From: Caballeronia mineralivorans PML1(12) | Lineage (GTDB): Bacteria; Pseudomonadota; Gammaproteobacteria; Burkholderiales; Burkholderiaceae | Assembly: GCF_001028175.1 (NCBI RefSeq) | Contig: NZ_AEJF01000108.1 | Coordinates: 61,457-125,456 of the forward strand | DNA: 64,000 nt | Direction: 5' to 3' | Shown: piece after piece, positions 53,806-62,214 of the stretch | How the letters are laid out: every line of letters begins with the position of its first letter | Numbering within the stretch: position 1 is the stretch's first letter | Program-made: the position numbers and the translations under genes | Notes under the pieces: model-generated | Told to the model about the DNA's origin: nothing | Database searches by the model: none | Seen by the model: only the letters and a program-made list of their open reading frames with translations

Positions 53806-53884
53806 ATGAACGCCAGCACACTGGACGTAAGTTGCCATGCGAGCAACTCAAGCGTGTCCCCGCAGAAAACTGGAAGCGCGAGAA

Positions 53885-54790
53885 ATGAAAGGTTACCGTC
53901 GCCTGATTCCTTCGCTAAACGCATTGGTCGACTTTGAAGCCGTTGCGCGGCTCAAGAGCTTCACGCTGGCAGCCGACGAACTGGGCGTGACACAGGCCGC
54001 TGTCAGCCGGCAGATCCGGTTCCTCGAAGACGCCATGAAGCTGCAGTTGTTTCATCGTCTGCACCGTTCCATCGCGCTCACGAAAGAAGGCGAAGACCTG
54101 TTTTTCGTCACGTCGGAATCGCTCCAGAAGATCGCGGGCACCTTCGACAGTCTCAGCAGCAATACGCGGGAGCAAGAGTTTGCAATCCTGGCGACCGCTG
54201 CGTTTTCCCAGTTCCGTATCTTGCCCAGGCTGCCCCTGCTGAAGCGGTTGCAGCCGCAGCTCAAACTACGCCTGACCACGCAGATGTTCACCGCGGACCT
54301 GCGTCACAACGAAGTGGATATCGCCATTCGCTACGGGTCAGGTAATTGGCGTGACGGTCACGCAACCCTTCTCTTCAATGAGGAGGTGGTGCCCGTCTGT
54401 TCACCGTCCTGGCTCGAGGCGCACAGCCAACCTCAATCTCTGCACGACCTGAGCCATGCCCCGCTCATTGCGTACGACTCCACCTCCGAAGGCTGGATGG
54501 GCTGGGAAGACTGGTTCGATACATTAGGCATCAAGCGCAGCCGCCTGAACTACGTGCTGCGTTTCAGCCTCTATACCGATGCCGTTCAAGCCGCGCTGCA
54601 GGGACAAGGCATCGTGCTGGGCTGGCGGTGGATGCTGGGCGACCTGCTGACCTCGGGACGCCTCGTTCCGCTCGGCGATGCCTCCATCAAGATGACCGAC
54701 GCGTATTACGCCGTCGTGCCGCACGGACACGCTGTCACGCCGGCGGTGGATGCCGTGATCGAGTGGCTTCGCGACGAGCCAGTCGCATGA
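53885..54790 (+). CDS. LysR-family transcriptional regulator (GcvA-like)
   Basis: 301 residues. N-terminal HTH SLNALVDFEAVARLKSFTLA, ELGVTQAAVSRQIRFLEDAM and LFHRLHRSIALTKEGEDLF, then the two-lobed effector domain (LRHNEVDIAIRYGSGNWRDG, IVLGWRWMLGDLLTSGRLVP) of the GcvA group. ATG 53885 gives the usual N-terminus. It sits between the divergent transport/demethylase operon and the co-directional Rieske gene, and the same 42-bp element precedes both. It is therefore the likely common activator. Confidence 0.9.
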   Translation: MKGYRRLIPSLNALVDFEAVARLKSFTLAADELGVTQAAVSRQIRFLEDAMKLQLFHRLHRSIALTKEGEDLFFVTSESLQKIAGTFDSLSSNTREQEFAILATAAFSQFRILPRLPLLKRLQPQLKLRLTTQMFTADLRHNEVDIAIRYGSGNWRDGHATLLFNEEVVPVCSPSWLEAHSQPQSLHDLSHAPLIAYDSTSEGWMGWEDWFDTLGIKRSRLNYVLRFSLYTDAVQAALQGQGIVLGWRWMLGDLLTSGRLVPLGDASIKMTDAYYAVVPHGHAVTPAVDAVIEWLRDEPVA

Positions 54791-54830
54791 AGCGCTAACA
54801 ATCCGAACGCCGGGTTTGCTCGCCGCTGCT

Positions 54831-54872
54831 ATTACCTATAGTTATGCGAGCGAGAAAATAAAGCGCGTTGAC
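54831..54872 (+). promoter_or_regulatory. LysR-regulon element, copy 2 (Rieske gene)
   Basis: Same element as at 53764-53805, here in the plus direction, ending 85 bp before the Rieske start. The five differences are scattered, while the TTAT and ATAA half-sites are conserved. Confidence 0.75.
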
Positions 54873-54957
54873 GGCTCGAATTGGCCTATCGATACTCGGT
54901 TCACTTCGCGACTCAGGTCGTGCCAGTCAACGTAGAGAATCTGATAAGGACCGGTGG

Positions 54958-56211
54958 ATGTCGAGCATCAATGGCACTACGCACGGCGCTTTGTTTCGCA
55001 GTCGGGCTTTAGGTCACGGCATGCCCGGCGCCCTGTTTGGCCGGCAGGATGTCTTCGAAAACGACGTCGATATCTTCTTCCACAAGCACTGGATCATGGT
55101 CGGCGTATCAGCCGATGTACGCGAGCCGGGCGACATCTCGACAGTCGACATCGGCCGGGCCTCGATCATCATTGTCCGCGACGACGACAACATCATTCGC
55201 GCTTACCGCAACGTGTGCCGTCATCGCGGCGCGCGCTTGCGGGAGCCGGGCAAGGGGTCGGTCGGTTTGCTCGTCTGCCCTTACCATCAGTGGACCTACG
55301 GACTCGACGGCGACCTGAAACATGCGGCGCACATGGGACAGGATTTCGACCGCACATGCCGCAGCCTGATGCCTGTCCGTACGCGCGTAATCGGTGGCTT
55401 GATCTTTGTGTGCCTGAGCGATGACGCGCCTGCGGACATCGCCGTGTTCGACGAGACCATGACACCGCGCCTCGAACCGTACGACCTGTTCCGCACAAAA
55501 ATTGCCTTCGAAACGGACATTATTGAAAACGGCAACTGGAAGCTGGCAATCGAAAACAATAGGGAGTGTTATCACTGCGGCGCGACGCACCCCGAGCTCA
55601 CCGTATCGTTCCTGGCTGAAGATTTCGGCTTCTGCCCTGACGGGTTGAGCGAGGAGTCCGAGCGCGCGCTCGACGAATATCGTGCGCTCAATGCGGCTTC
55701 ATTAAAGAGTTGGGAAAAGGATGGGCTGCTAAGCTCGACCGTCGAGCAGATGGATAACATAGCAACGCTATTCCGAACGCAGCGCCTCGTCATTGCCGGC
55801 AACGGTGAGTCACAAACAATGAACACGAAGGTCGCCAGCACGAAGCTTCTCGGCAACAACACACGTCGGGATCTCGGCGATACTCATCTGTGGACGCACA
55901 GCTCGTGGTCGCACTTCATGAGCGACCACGCGGTCGTTTCGTACCTCATCCCGCTTGCGCCCGATCGGACGCTGGTACGAACCAAGTGGCTCGTCCACGA
56001 GGATGCAGTCGAGGGCGTTGACTACTCACTGTCGAATCTCATCGAAGTGTGGCAAGCGACCAATGCGCAGGATGCCCGTCTTGTCGAGATCAATCACCAG
56101 GGTACGCAGGATCCGGGTTACAGGCCCGGACCTTTCTCGCCGTTCACCGAGTCGTATCTCGAACGATTCTCACGCTGGTACGCGGCGCGGCTGGAAGCGC
56201 ACGGCCTTTGA
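54958..56211 (+). CDS. Rieske non-haem iron oxygenase, betaine-demethylase-like
   Basis: 417 residues. Rieske 2Fe-2S ligands Cys87, His89 (VCRHRGARLREPG) and Cys107, His110 (VCPYHQWTYG). The mononuclear iron site is in ENNRECYHCGATHPELTV, with His206 and His211 as likely ligands. The NRECYHC-HPEL form is that of GbcA (glycine betaine) and Stc2 (stachydrine) demethylases, which remove a methyl group from quaternary amines. AAGGA precedes ATG 54958. The required ferredoxin reductase is not in the window. Together with the flavin demethylase it could carry out two successive N-demethylations. Confidence 0.88.
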   Translation: MSSINGTTHGALFRSRALGHGMPGALFGRQDVFENDVDIFFHKHWIMVGVSADVREPGDISTVDIGRASIIIVRDDDNIIRAYRNVCRHRGARLREPGKGSVGLLVCPYHQWTYGLDGDLKHAAHMGQDFDRTCRSLMPVRTRVIGGLIFVCLSDDAPADIAVFDETMTPRLEPYDLFRTKIAFETDIIENGNWKLAIENNRECYHCGATHPELTVSFLAEDFGFCPDGLSEESERALDEYRALNAASLKSWEKDGLLSSTVEQMDNIATLFRTQRLVIAGNGESQTMNTKVASTKLLGNNTRRDLGDTHLWTHSSWSHFMSDHAVVSYLIPLAPDRTLVRTKWLVHEDAVEGVDYSLSNLIEVWQATNAQDARLVEINHQGTQDPGYRPGPFSPFTESYLERFSRWYAARLEAHGL

Positions 56212-56222
56212 ATACCGTGCGA

Positions 56223-57002
56223 TCAACCGTGGTTGCCGGATATCGCCCAATCGATAGCGGCATCGAATAACGCTGAGCCATCGGGACTCAGTTTGTCGAA
56301 CGTACGGTTACCGAGGAACAGCCCGACCCGGCGCGCCGGAGCGATGAAGTCATAATCCATCGTCGCCCCTTTTTCATAAGCGAACACGACCGCGTGTTGC
56401 GGCTCGCCGGGAATCGTGGCGATGATCGTTGCACCGGGCGCAGGTTTGCCCCAACCCATCTCGTCGTCGCGTGGATAGACCCAGCGCTTTCCTGCAGGCA
56501 AGCCGCCTGCTAACGCGCTAGGTGCGTTGACGACGTTGATGTAGTGCTCTTTCTCGACCTCGCCGAAATCCTCGCCTTTCTTCGCACCCGTCAGGCGCAG
56601 CGAGTCGAACAAGTCCGATTCCCACGTGACCAAGGGGACGTTCACGTTCTTGTATGACGTTCCTGTCATGTCGCGGGCACTGACGACCGACGAGATGACC
56701 ACCAGATCCTCACCCTCGGCCGCTGTTGCTGGCGCGCTTTCATCGACCATGGTCACGATCATGCCGCGCTTCTCCAGATGCTCGCGGACCTTGTCATCGA
56801 TCTCCCGATCCTTGTGTTTAAGCCGGGTGACGTAAAGCACCTTTTTCTGCGCCGTCACCTGCTCGCCGGCGGCCTGCTGGGCAGGGACAACCGGCGCGTG
56901 CAGCAAAGCCGCAAGCAGCACGAGCGGAGTCAGTCTGCGAACGCGCCTCAGGAGGCGATCACGGACGGTGAGCACAGGTGGAATCGTGGAGAAGCGTTTC
57001 AT
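56223..57002 (-). CDS. Exported protein of unknown function
   Basis: 259 residues. Signal peptide: basic start, core LTPLVLLAALLHAPVVPAQQ, likely cleavage after PAQ/QQA. The mature part has an alternating beta/alpha pattern (KKVLYVTRLKHKDREIDDKV, EGEDLVVISSVVSARD, NVPLVTWESDLFDSLRL, HAVVFAYEKGATMDYDF) suggestive of a flavodoxin- or ThuA-like fold, but no active-site motif is evident. It is convergent with the Rieske gene, 11 bp apart, and has no operon partner. I do not assign a function. Confidence 0.75.
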   Translation of the reverse strand: MKRFSTIPPVLTVRDRLLRRVRRLTPLVLLAALLHAPVVPAQQAAGEQVTAQKKVLYVTRLKHKDREIDDKVREHLEKRGMIVTMVDESAPATAAEGEDLVVISSVVSARDMTGTSYKNVNVPLVTWESDLFDSLRLTGAKKGEDFGEVEKEHYINVVNAPSALAGGLPAGKRWVYPRDDEMGWGKPAPGATIIATIPGEPQHAVVFAYEKGATMDYDFIAPARRVGLFLGNRTFDKLSPDGSALFDAAIDWAISGNHG

Positions 57003-57164
57003 TGGCGGAGGAAGAGAGTTCAGGAAATCGTTATGGTTAGATAATGCGACTCATTCGCATTTATAAACCAGACATCCCTATAACTCAACTATTTTCCGGA
57101 TTAACCCCTCCTCTCCCGGACGGATCGGCTTACAAAAGCACCATTCGGATACATCCCGTCGAAC

Positions 57165-58088
57165 TTATGCAACCGCCTTCTGCGCAGTAAGGTAGGCGAC
57201 CCGTTCCGCGCTGACGAACTGGCGCGCTTCGACCCGTGGGCGAAAAATGTGCTCGAACCATTGCCGTTCTTCCACGGTGAATTGTTCAGCGAGAATCACG
57301 CTAAGCGGCGGGGCCCACGGATGCGGCGAATGGCCGAGAAACACGTCCCAGGACGGCACCATGGCCGGCCGCACATCGATATGAAATTCCAGGTGGATCT
57401 CGGCGAAACCGGCATCCAGCGCAAAGCGGACCAGATCGCGCTCACCGAAATTCGTGATCGGGCTCCTGGCAATCTTCTCCTCGGTGTCAGGAAACTGCGC
57501 AGCTTTCCATCGATGTAGAAAAGGAAAAAAGCGGTCTTCGGATCCCGCAGGCAGGGAGTCGACCATTATCTTCAGGGAGCTCGCTTCGAACGCATCGTCG
57601 CGAAAGATGGGCTCGGCTATGGAAAAACGTCCGCCCGGTTTAAGAATGCGGTGGAACTCCCGCAATGCGGCCATCTTGTCGGGCACGTAGGCAAGCACTG
57701 CGCGAGTGGTCACGACATCGACAGACGCGTCTTCGATGCCTGTTAGTGCCTCGGCCGAACAATTAAGAAAGGTGCATTGCTCGTGGACGTCATGCTGAAT
57801 CGCGAGCGCTTCGGCGTGCCTGAGCAACGGGACAGAAATATCGGTAAGGAGCACGCGAAGCGATGCACCAATGCGATCGATGGCGCGGAACGCAACAAGA
57901 CCATCCCCGGCGCCGATGTCGGCCATGACCATTCCAAGGGCTAGCCGTGCGCCATTGATCACGCGATCGGCGTAGGGTTCTATCGCCGCGCGGACAGCGC
58001 GTTCCTGCTCCGGATCGCCTGCGTGACGCGTGTGCAAAAGCCAATCGGACCATAGGTCGGATCGAGACTCGGGTGAGTTGTTATTCAT
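57165..58088 (-). CDS. Class I SAM-dependent methyltransferase
   Basis: 307 residues. SAM-binding motif I is MVMADIGAGDGLVAFRAI near residue 54, motif II VLLTDIS, then NCSAEALTGIEDASVDVVTT and the ILKPGGRFSIAEPI motif of UbiE-like methyltransferases. The C-terminal 120 residues are specific and may define the acceptor, which is unknown. It is divergent from the ECF sigma gene with a 276-bp spacer. Confidence 0.86.
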   Translation of the reverse strand: MNNNSPESRSDLWSDWLLHTRHAGDPEQERAVRAAIEPYADRVINGARLALGMVMADIGAGDGLVAFRAIDRIGASLRVLLTDISVPLLRHAEALAIQHDVHEQCTFLNCSAEALTGIEDASVDVVTTRAVLAYVPDKMAALREFHRILKPGGRFSIAEPIFRDDAFEASSLKIMVDSLPAGSEDRFFPFLHRWKAAQFPDTEEKIARSPITNFGERDLVRFALDAGFAEIHLEFHIDVRPAMVPSWDVFLGHSPHPWAPPLSVILAEQFTVEERQWFEHIFRPRVEARQFVSAERVAYLTAQKAVA

Positions 58089-58364
58089 CGCTCGCGGTCG
58101 CCCTGGCGTAGAAATAAAAGGTATTTGCCGCTAAAGACCAAAGGCGGAGAACTTGCGCTTAGGGATCCGGGCCGTGTCGCCAAGCGAACCCCGGGTCGCT
58201 GCGCGCGAGTCTAAAACACTAAGCTTAGGGGAAGCTGAGGGAACCCTGTCTCAGGGCGAAAAATTGCGGCCTTAGCGCTTGCGCACCCTCGCTAGCGACA
58301 TCTGCCGCCAACTCCAGCGCAATACACCGCCTCACGCTAAACTAGGGGGTTAAAGCGACGCGAC

Positions 58365-58967
58365 ATGTACGCGGTCAGCAGCAGTTGGCTAGACACTGGG
58401 ACCACCGGAGACATTCGTTCGATGAACGGCGCAGACTTACCAGGCATGCTTCCCGATATGCTGCCGCGACTGTGGGCATTCGCGCTTCGCATTTCGGGCG
58501 ACCGGCACGACGCCGAGGACCTCGTCCAACGAGCATGCGTGCGGGCGCTCGAGCGCGCACATCAATTGCAACCCGATACATCCCCGTTAAGCTGGATGTT
58601 TTCGATTGTCCACTCCACCTGGATCAATGAATTGCGAGCGCGCAGCGTACGCAAGCGCTCCAGCATGGAATGGGACGACGACTTCCTGGAAAACGTCGCC
58701 GACCCGGTCGACAAGGGTCCGGAAGCTCAGCTCATGCACGGCCAGATCATCAGCGCCGTTGCGCGGCTGCCCGAAGCGCAGCGTGTGGTCATGCTGCTGG
58801 TCGCGGTCGAAGGCTTGAGCTACCAGGAAGCTGCGGAGGTTCTGGAGGTCCCCATCGGCACCGTCATGAGCCGTCTGTCGCGCGCGCGGCAGGCCGTCGG
58901 CGCACTGTTCGGCACGCATGATCCTAAGCCCAAGGCTTCGGTGACGCGAAAGGACTCCATCGCATGA
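58365..58967 (+). CDS. ECF-family RNA polymerase sigma factor
   Basis: 200 residues. Region 2: LPRLWAFALRISGDRHDAED and LVQRACVRALERAHQL; region 4: LPEAQRVVMLLVAVEGLSYQ and EVPIGTVMSRLSRARQAVGA. The conserved domain begins at Met20 (58422), which could be the true start; neither start has a well-spaced RBS. The stop overlaps the start of the first anti-sigma gene (ATGA), so sigma and anti-sigma are made in step. Target promoters are unknown. Confidence 0.9.
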   Translation: MYAVSSSWLDTGTTGDIRSMNGADLPGMLPDMLPRLWAFALRISGDRHDAEDLVQRACVRALERAHQLQPDTSPLSWMFSIVHSTWINELRARSVRKRSSMEWDDDFLENVADPVDKGPEAQLMHGQIISAVARLPEAQRVVMLLVAVEGLSYQEAAEVLEVPIGTVMSRLSRARQAVGALFGTHDPKPKASVTRKDSIA

Positions 58968-59884
58968 AAACCGATGACCTTTTGCTGATGGCTTACGTAG
59001 ACGGAGAACTGCCGCCCGATGAGTGCCTGGAAGTCGAGGAGCACATCCGTGCGTCCACCGAAGCGGCGGAGCTGGTAGCGCTGCTGCGAACGTCGCGTCT
59101 CGATTACAAGCAAGCGTTCGCTACGCAAAAATTACCACCGGTCCCGGATTCTCTGACGCAGAAAATCGAAGCAATGGCCCGCGCGCATAGCAATAAAAGC
59201 GCGGCTCAGGGTGCAAACGACTCCTCTATTCCGACACCGTCCGTAGCTATCGCCGCCACACCGGTTCGCTCACGTTTGCGCTCGGTGCCCACCTGGCTGG
59301 CGGCGGCGTGCGTCGCGGGCGCGTTTTGTGGAGGGCTATTTCTACGGCTCGGGCCTCTTCTCAAGACGGGTGCACCGGGTTCGAGCAGCGCCGTGATGGT
59401 GAGCGCCGGCAAGCTGTCGCCATGGGTCGCCGCGGCCGTTGGCTACCAGCAGCTTTACACACGCGATACGCTGGCTTATGTCGAAGACAATCCCCAAGTG
59501 TCTTCAAAAACAGTCGAAGATATTCGCCGTGACGACGGACTCGCGCTGCATATCCCCGATCTACGCAGCGCCGGCCTGATCTTCAAGTCCGTGCAACGCT
59601 TGGTGTTCAATAACAAGCCGCTCGTGCAGATTGTTTATCTGCCCGAGAAAGGGCCGCCTATTGCGCTATGCGTGATGAAAGACGTCAAGCCGGATCAAGC
59701 GGTCACCGCACAGGTGGTCGACACCATGCACGTAGTCACATGGCGGCAGGCGGAACTTAGCTATGCGTTGATCGGCAAGCCTGAAGGCGTCGACCTGGAC
59801 GCACTCGGCAAGCGCATTTCGAACCGCGAGGTGGATCAGTTATTCAGCAATGCGACGTCGGTTTTAATAGCGCTAGCGGGATAA
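58964..59884 (+). CDS. Transmembrane anti-sigma factor (first of two paralogues)
   Basis: 306 residues. The N-terminal LLMAYVDGELPPDECLEVEE is the classic anti-sigma opening, but the zinc-binding His-x3-Cys-x2-Cys motif is absent. One membrane helix (WLAAACVAGAFCGGLFLRLG, near 110-130) is followed by a periplasmic domain of about 170 residues (LHIPDLRSAGLIFKSVQRLV, LVQIVYLPEKGPPIALCVMK). It should hold the ECF sigma at the membrane until a periplasmic signal releases it. Confidence 0.88.
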   Translation: MKTDDLLLMAYVDGELPPDECLEVEEHIRASTEAAELVALLRTSRLDYKQAFATQKLPPVPDSLTQKIEAMARAHSNKSAAQGANDSSIPTPSVAIAATPVRSRLRSVPTWLAAACVAGAFCGGLFLRLGPLLKTGAPGSSSAVMVSAGKLSPWVAAAVGYQQLYTRDTLAYVEDNPQVSSKTVEDIRRDDGLALHIPDLRSAGLIFKSVQRLVFNNKPLVQIVYLPEKGPPIALCVMKDVKPDQAVTAQVVDTMHVVTWRQAELSYALIGKPEGVDLDALGKRISNREVDQLFSNATSVLIALAG

Positions 59885-60164
59885 GCACTAATGGGCTTAA
59901 GGCTTAGGCGCTAAGTCCTGAGCCTTAAACCACGCGTTTTCGCCAAGAATCCGCCGCAAGCGCTGCGCCTGTTGGTTTTACGTAAGCGGAATGCTTAGTC
60001 GATCGAACCACATCCGGTTGCGTGAAACGCACAATGCGTCGCTCATCGACGAAACGCGGCTACACTTGTAACAGGCTTGACTCGTCGTTTTCGCCGGTTC
60101 TTGAATCGGCGCACGGGAAAAGCGAAAATCTAATCATCAGCGAAAGTAAAGCTCAGTCTTATTT
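59885..60164. other. Spacer between the two anti-sigma genes
   Basis: Contains an inverted repeat TTAAGGCT/AGCCTTAA around 59900-59927 without a T-run, and several CTTAG or CTAAG pentamers. The 280-bp spacing means the second anti-sigma probably has its own promoter. No coding frame is seen. Confidence 0.5.
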
Positions 60165-61169
60165 ATGAAATCGGACGATATCCTGCTGATGGCCTACGTG
60201 GACGGCGAACTGCCGCCGCACGAACGCGAGGAAGTCGAGCGCGAACTGCGCACGTCTGCCGACGTGGCCGAGCGCGTTGCGCTTTTGCGGGCTTCGCGGC
60301 TGCCGTATCGCGATGCGTTCGCCGGGCAAACGCTGCCACCAGTGCCGCCAAGCCTCAGCGCGAAGATCGAAGAAATGGCGCGTGCTGCAAAGGCTAAAGC
60401 TACGCAGCCGGGTGCAGGTGCGAGTGTCGGTCCCAACGTTGGCGTCAATGATCCCGTGGTTCCCCGCACTCCCGGGAGCGCGTCCTCCTCGCCCATCCGC
60501 TCGCGGTTGCGCGTTGCGCCGGCGTGGCTCGGCGTCGCCTTCCTGGCGGGTGCTTTTGCCTGCGGCCTCGTGCTTCGGCTGGGCGCCGGTGCAGGTCCGG
60601 CATCGAATGCGGGCGCTTCGCTTGCATCGGTCGGCACGGGCGTGTCGCCTTGGGTGATGGCGGCGGCCAGCTATCAGCAGCTCTATTCCCGCGAGACGCT
60701 TGCGAACGTCGATACCAACACCGATCTGTCTATCAAGACCGTCAAGGAAATTCGTCAGGATGATGGTCTCGCGCTCCGCATTCCCGATCTGAGTGCAGCC
60801 GGACTCACCTTCAAGCGCGTTCAGCGTCTGCGCTTCAACAACAAACCGCTCGTCCAGATTGTCTACTTGCCCGAGAAAGGCGCGCCCATTGCGCTGTGCG
60901 TGATGAAAGAGGTCAAGCCCGATGCGGCGGTCGCCGATCAGCGCGTGGCCTCCATGACGGTCGTCACGTGGCGGCAGGCCGAGCTCGGCTATGCGCTGAT
61001 CGGCCAGCCTGACGGTGTCGACCTGTCGGCGCTCGGCAAGCAGATCTCCTCCGGCGAGGCCGCCCCGCTGTTTAGTCGCGAAACCTCCCCGGCTTCGATG
61101 GCTCCCGCCCTGGCATCAGCAAACGTGGCCGCCGGCCCCCGCCCGTTTATTTTGGCTAGCGCGGAATAA
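60165..61169 (+). CDS. Transmembrane anti-sigma factor (second paralogue)
   Basis: 334 residues and clearly duplicated from the previous gene: KSDDILLMAYVDGELPPHER, one membrane helix near 125-145 (WLGVAFLAGAFACGLVLRLG) and a periplasmic domain with LRIPDLSAAGLTFKRVQRLR and VQIVYLPEKGAPIALCVMKE. It has a longer Pro/Gly/Ala linker before the membrane and an extra C-terminal tail. No sigma gene accompanies it. It may compete for the same sigma or control another one elsewhere. Confidence 0.87.
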   Translation: MKSDDILLMAYVDGELPPHEREEVERELRTSADVAERVALLRASRLPYRDAFAGQTLPPVPPSLSAKIEEMARAAKAKATQPGAGASVGPNVGVNDPVVPRTPGSASSSPIRSRLRVAPAWLGVAFLAGAFACGLVLRLGAGAGPASNAGASLASVGTGVSPWVMAAASYQQLYSRETLANVDTNTDLSIKTVKEIRQDDGLALRIPDLSAAGLTFKRVQRLRFNNKPLVQIVYLPEKGAPIALCVMKEVKPDAAVADQRVASMTVVTWRQAELGYALIGQPDGVDLSALGKQISSGEAAPLFSRETSPASMAPALASANVAAGPRPFILASAE

Positions 61170-61270
61170 ATTCAATGCTTAGCTGTTGTGTTAAGCGAGC
61201 CGGCTTTGTTCCGGCGCGTCTGACACTTAGCGGAATGCATGAAATACCCGGTAGGGGGAATTTCGTAGTA

Positions 61271-62179
61271 TTACGCTCCGGCACGCACGCGTTCCACTTC
61301 TGTGCTCTGCACGTTGTCACGATGCTTGAACAGCGTGAAGTCAAAAGCGATCAGCACGAACTGTCCTTCAACACCATACGGTTTCCCCTCGACTCCCTCC
61401 GCCTTCTTCAGTGCGGGTACAAGACCGTCACGCGTAGCAAACGCGAAGTCATCCCACAGATACGGATCACCGTCGATATTGATCTGCGTAGTCAGCTTGC
61501 GATAACCAGGTGCCGAGATAAAGAAGTGAATATGCGCCGGACGATGACCATGTCGTCCCAACTGATCGAGCAGTTGCTGCGTCTTGCCCGCAGGCGGCAC
61601 GCTGTATCCAACCGGCACGACGCTCGTAAAGCTATAGTTACCCGCGCCGTCGGTGCGGATGGTTCGACGCAGATTGAACGCCGGTTGCGACGGGTCGAAG
61701 TATGAGTAGTTACCCAGATGATTTGCGTGCCACACCTCCACCAGCGCGTCCTTCAGCGGCTTGCCGTCCTCGCCCACCACCCGCCCACGCATGACGAGCG
61801 TCTCGCCCGGATCAGTGCCGTCATCCAGACGCGCATGCCCCACCGATTCCGGCGCACCCGCTACATACAACGGTCCTTCGATCGTGCGCGGCGTACCGCC
61901 CCCTATCCCCGCCTTTGCTTCCACCTCGTCCAGACGCAAGTCGAGGAAATGCTCGAAGCCAAGACCCGCCGCGAGTAGCCCAAGCTCGCCGCTCTTGCCC
62001 GCTTCGCCAAGATAGTTGAGCGCAGTCCAGAACTCATCGGGCTGCACGTCGAGGTCTTCGATCGTATAAAACAGGTCCTGCACAATGCGGTTCACGATCG
62101 CCTTCGTGCGAGGATTGCCCTCGCTGGTGGCACTGTCGTTAATGGTCTTGAGCAGCGCGTCGATGGCTTGGCGGTTCAT
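61271..62179 (-). CDS. catA: Catechol 1,2-dioxygenase
   Basis: 302 residues. An N-terminal helical dimerisation domain is followed by the intradiol core: LVEVWHANHLGNYSYFDP with one Fe(III)-ligand Tyr (Tyr158/160), VPVGYSVPP with Tyr192, and HRPAHIHFF with His216 and His218. It opens catechol to cis,cis-muconate in the beta-ketoadipate pathway. It is 35 bp downstream of catB in the same direction. The expected catC is not downstream: the next gene is the convergent anti-sigma. Confidence 0.95.
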   Translation of the reverse strand: MNRQAIDALLKTINDSATSEGNPRTKAIVNRIVQDLFYTIEDLDVQPDEFWTALNYLGEAGKSGELGLLAAGLGFEHFLDLRLDEVEAKAGIGGGTPRTIEGPLYVAGAPESVGHARLDDGTDPGETLVMRGRVVGEDGKPLKDALVEVWHANHLGNYSYFDPSQPAFNLRRTIRTDGAGNYSFTSVVPVGYSVPPAGKTQQLLDQLGRHGHRPAHIHFFISAPGYRKLTTQINIDGDPYLWDDFAFATRDGLVPALKKAEGVEGKPYGVEGQFVLIAFDFTLFKHRDNVQSTEVERVRAGA

Positions 62180-62214
62180 GTTTGTCTCCGTGTGTTGTAT
62201 GGGGTCGGTGTAAG

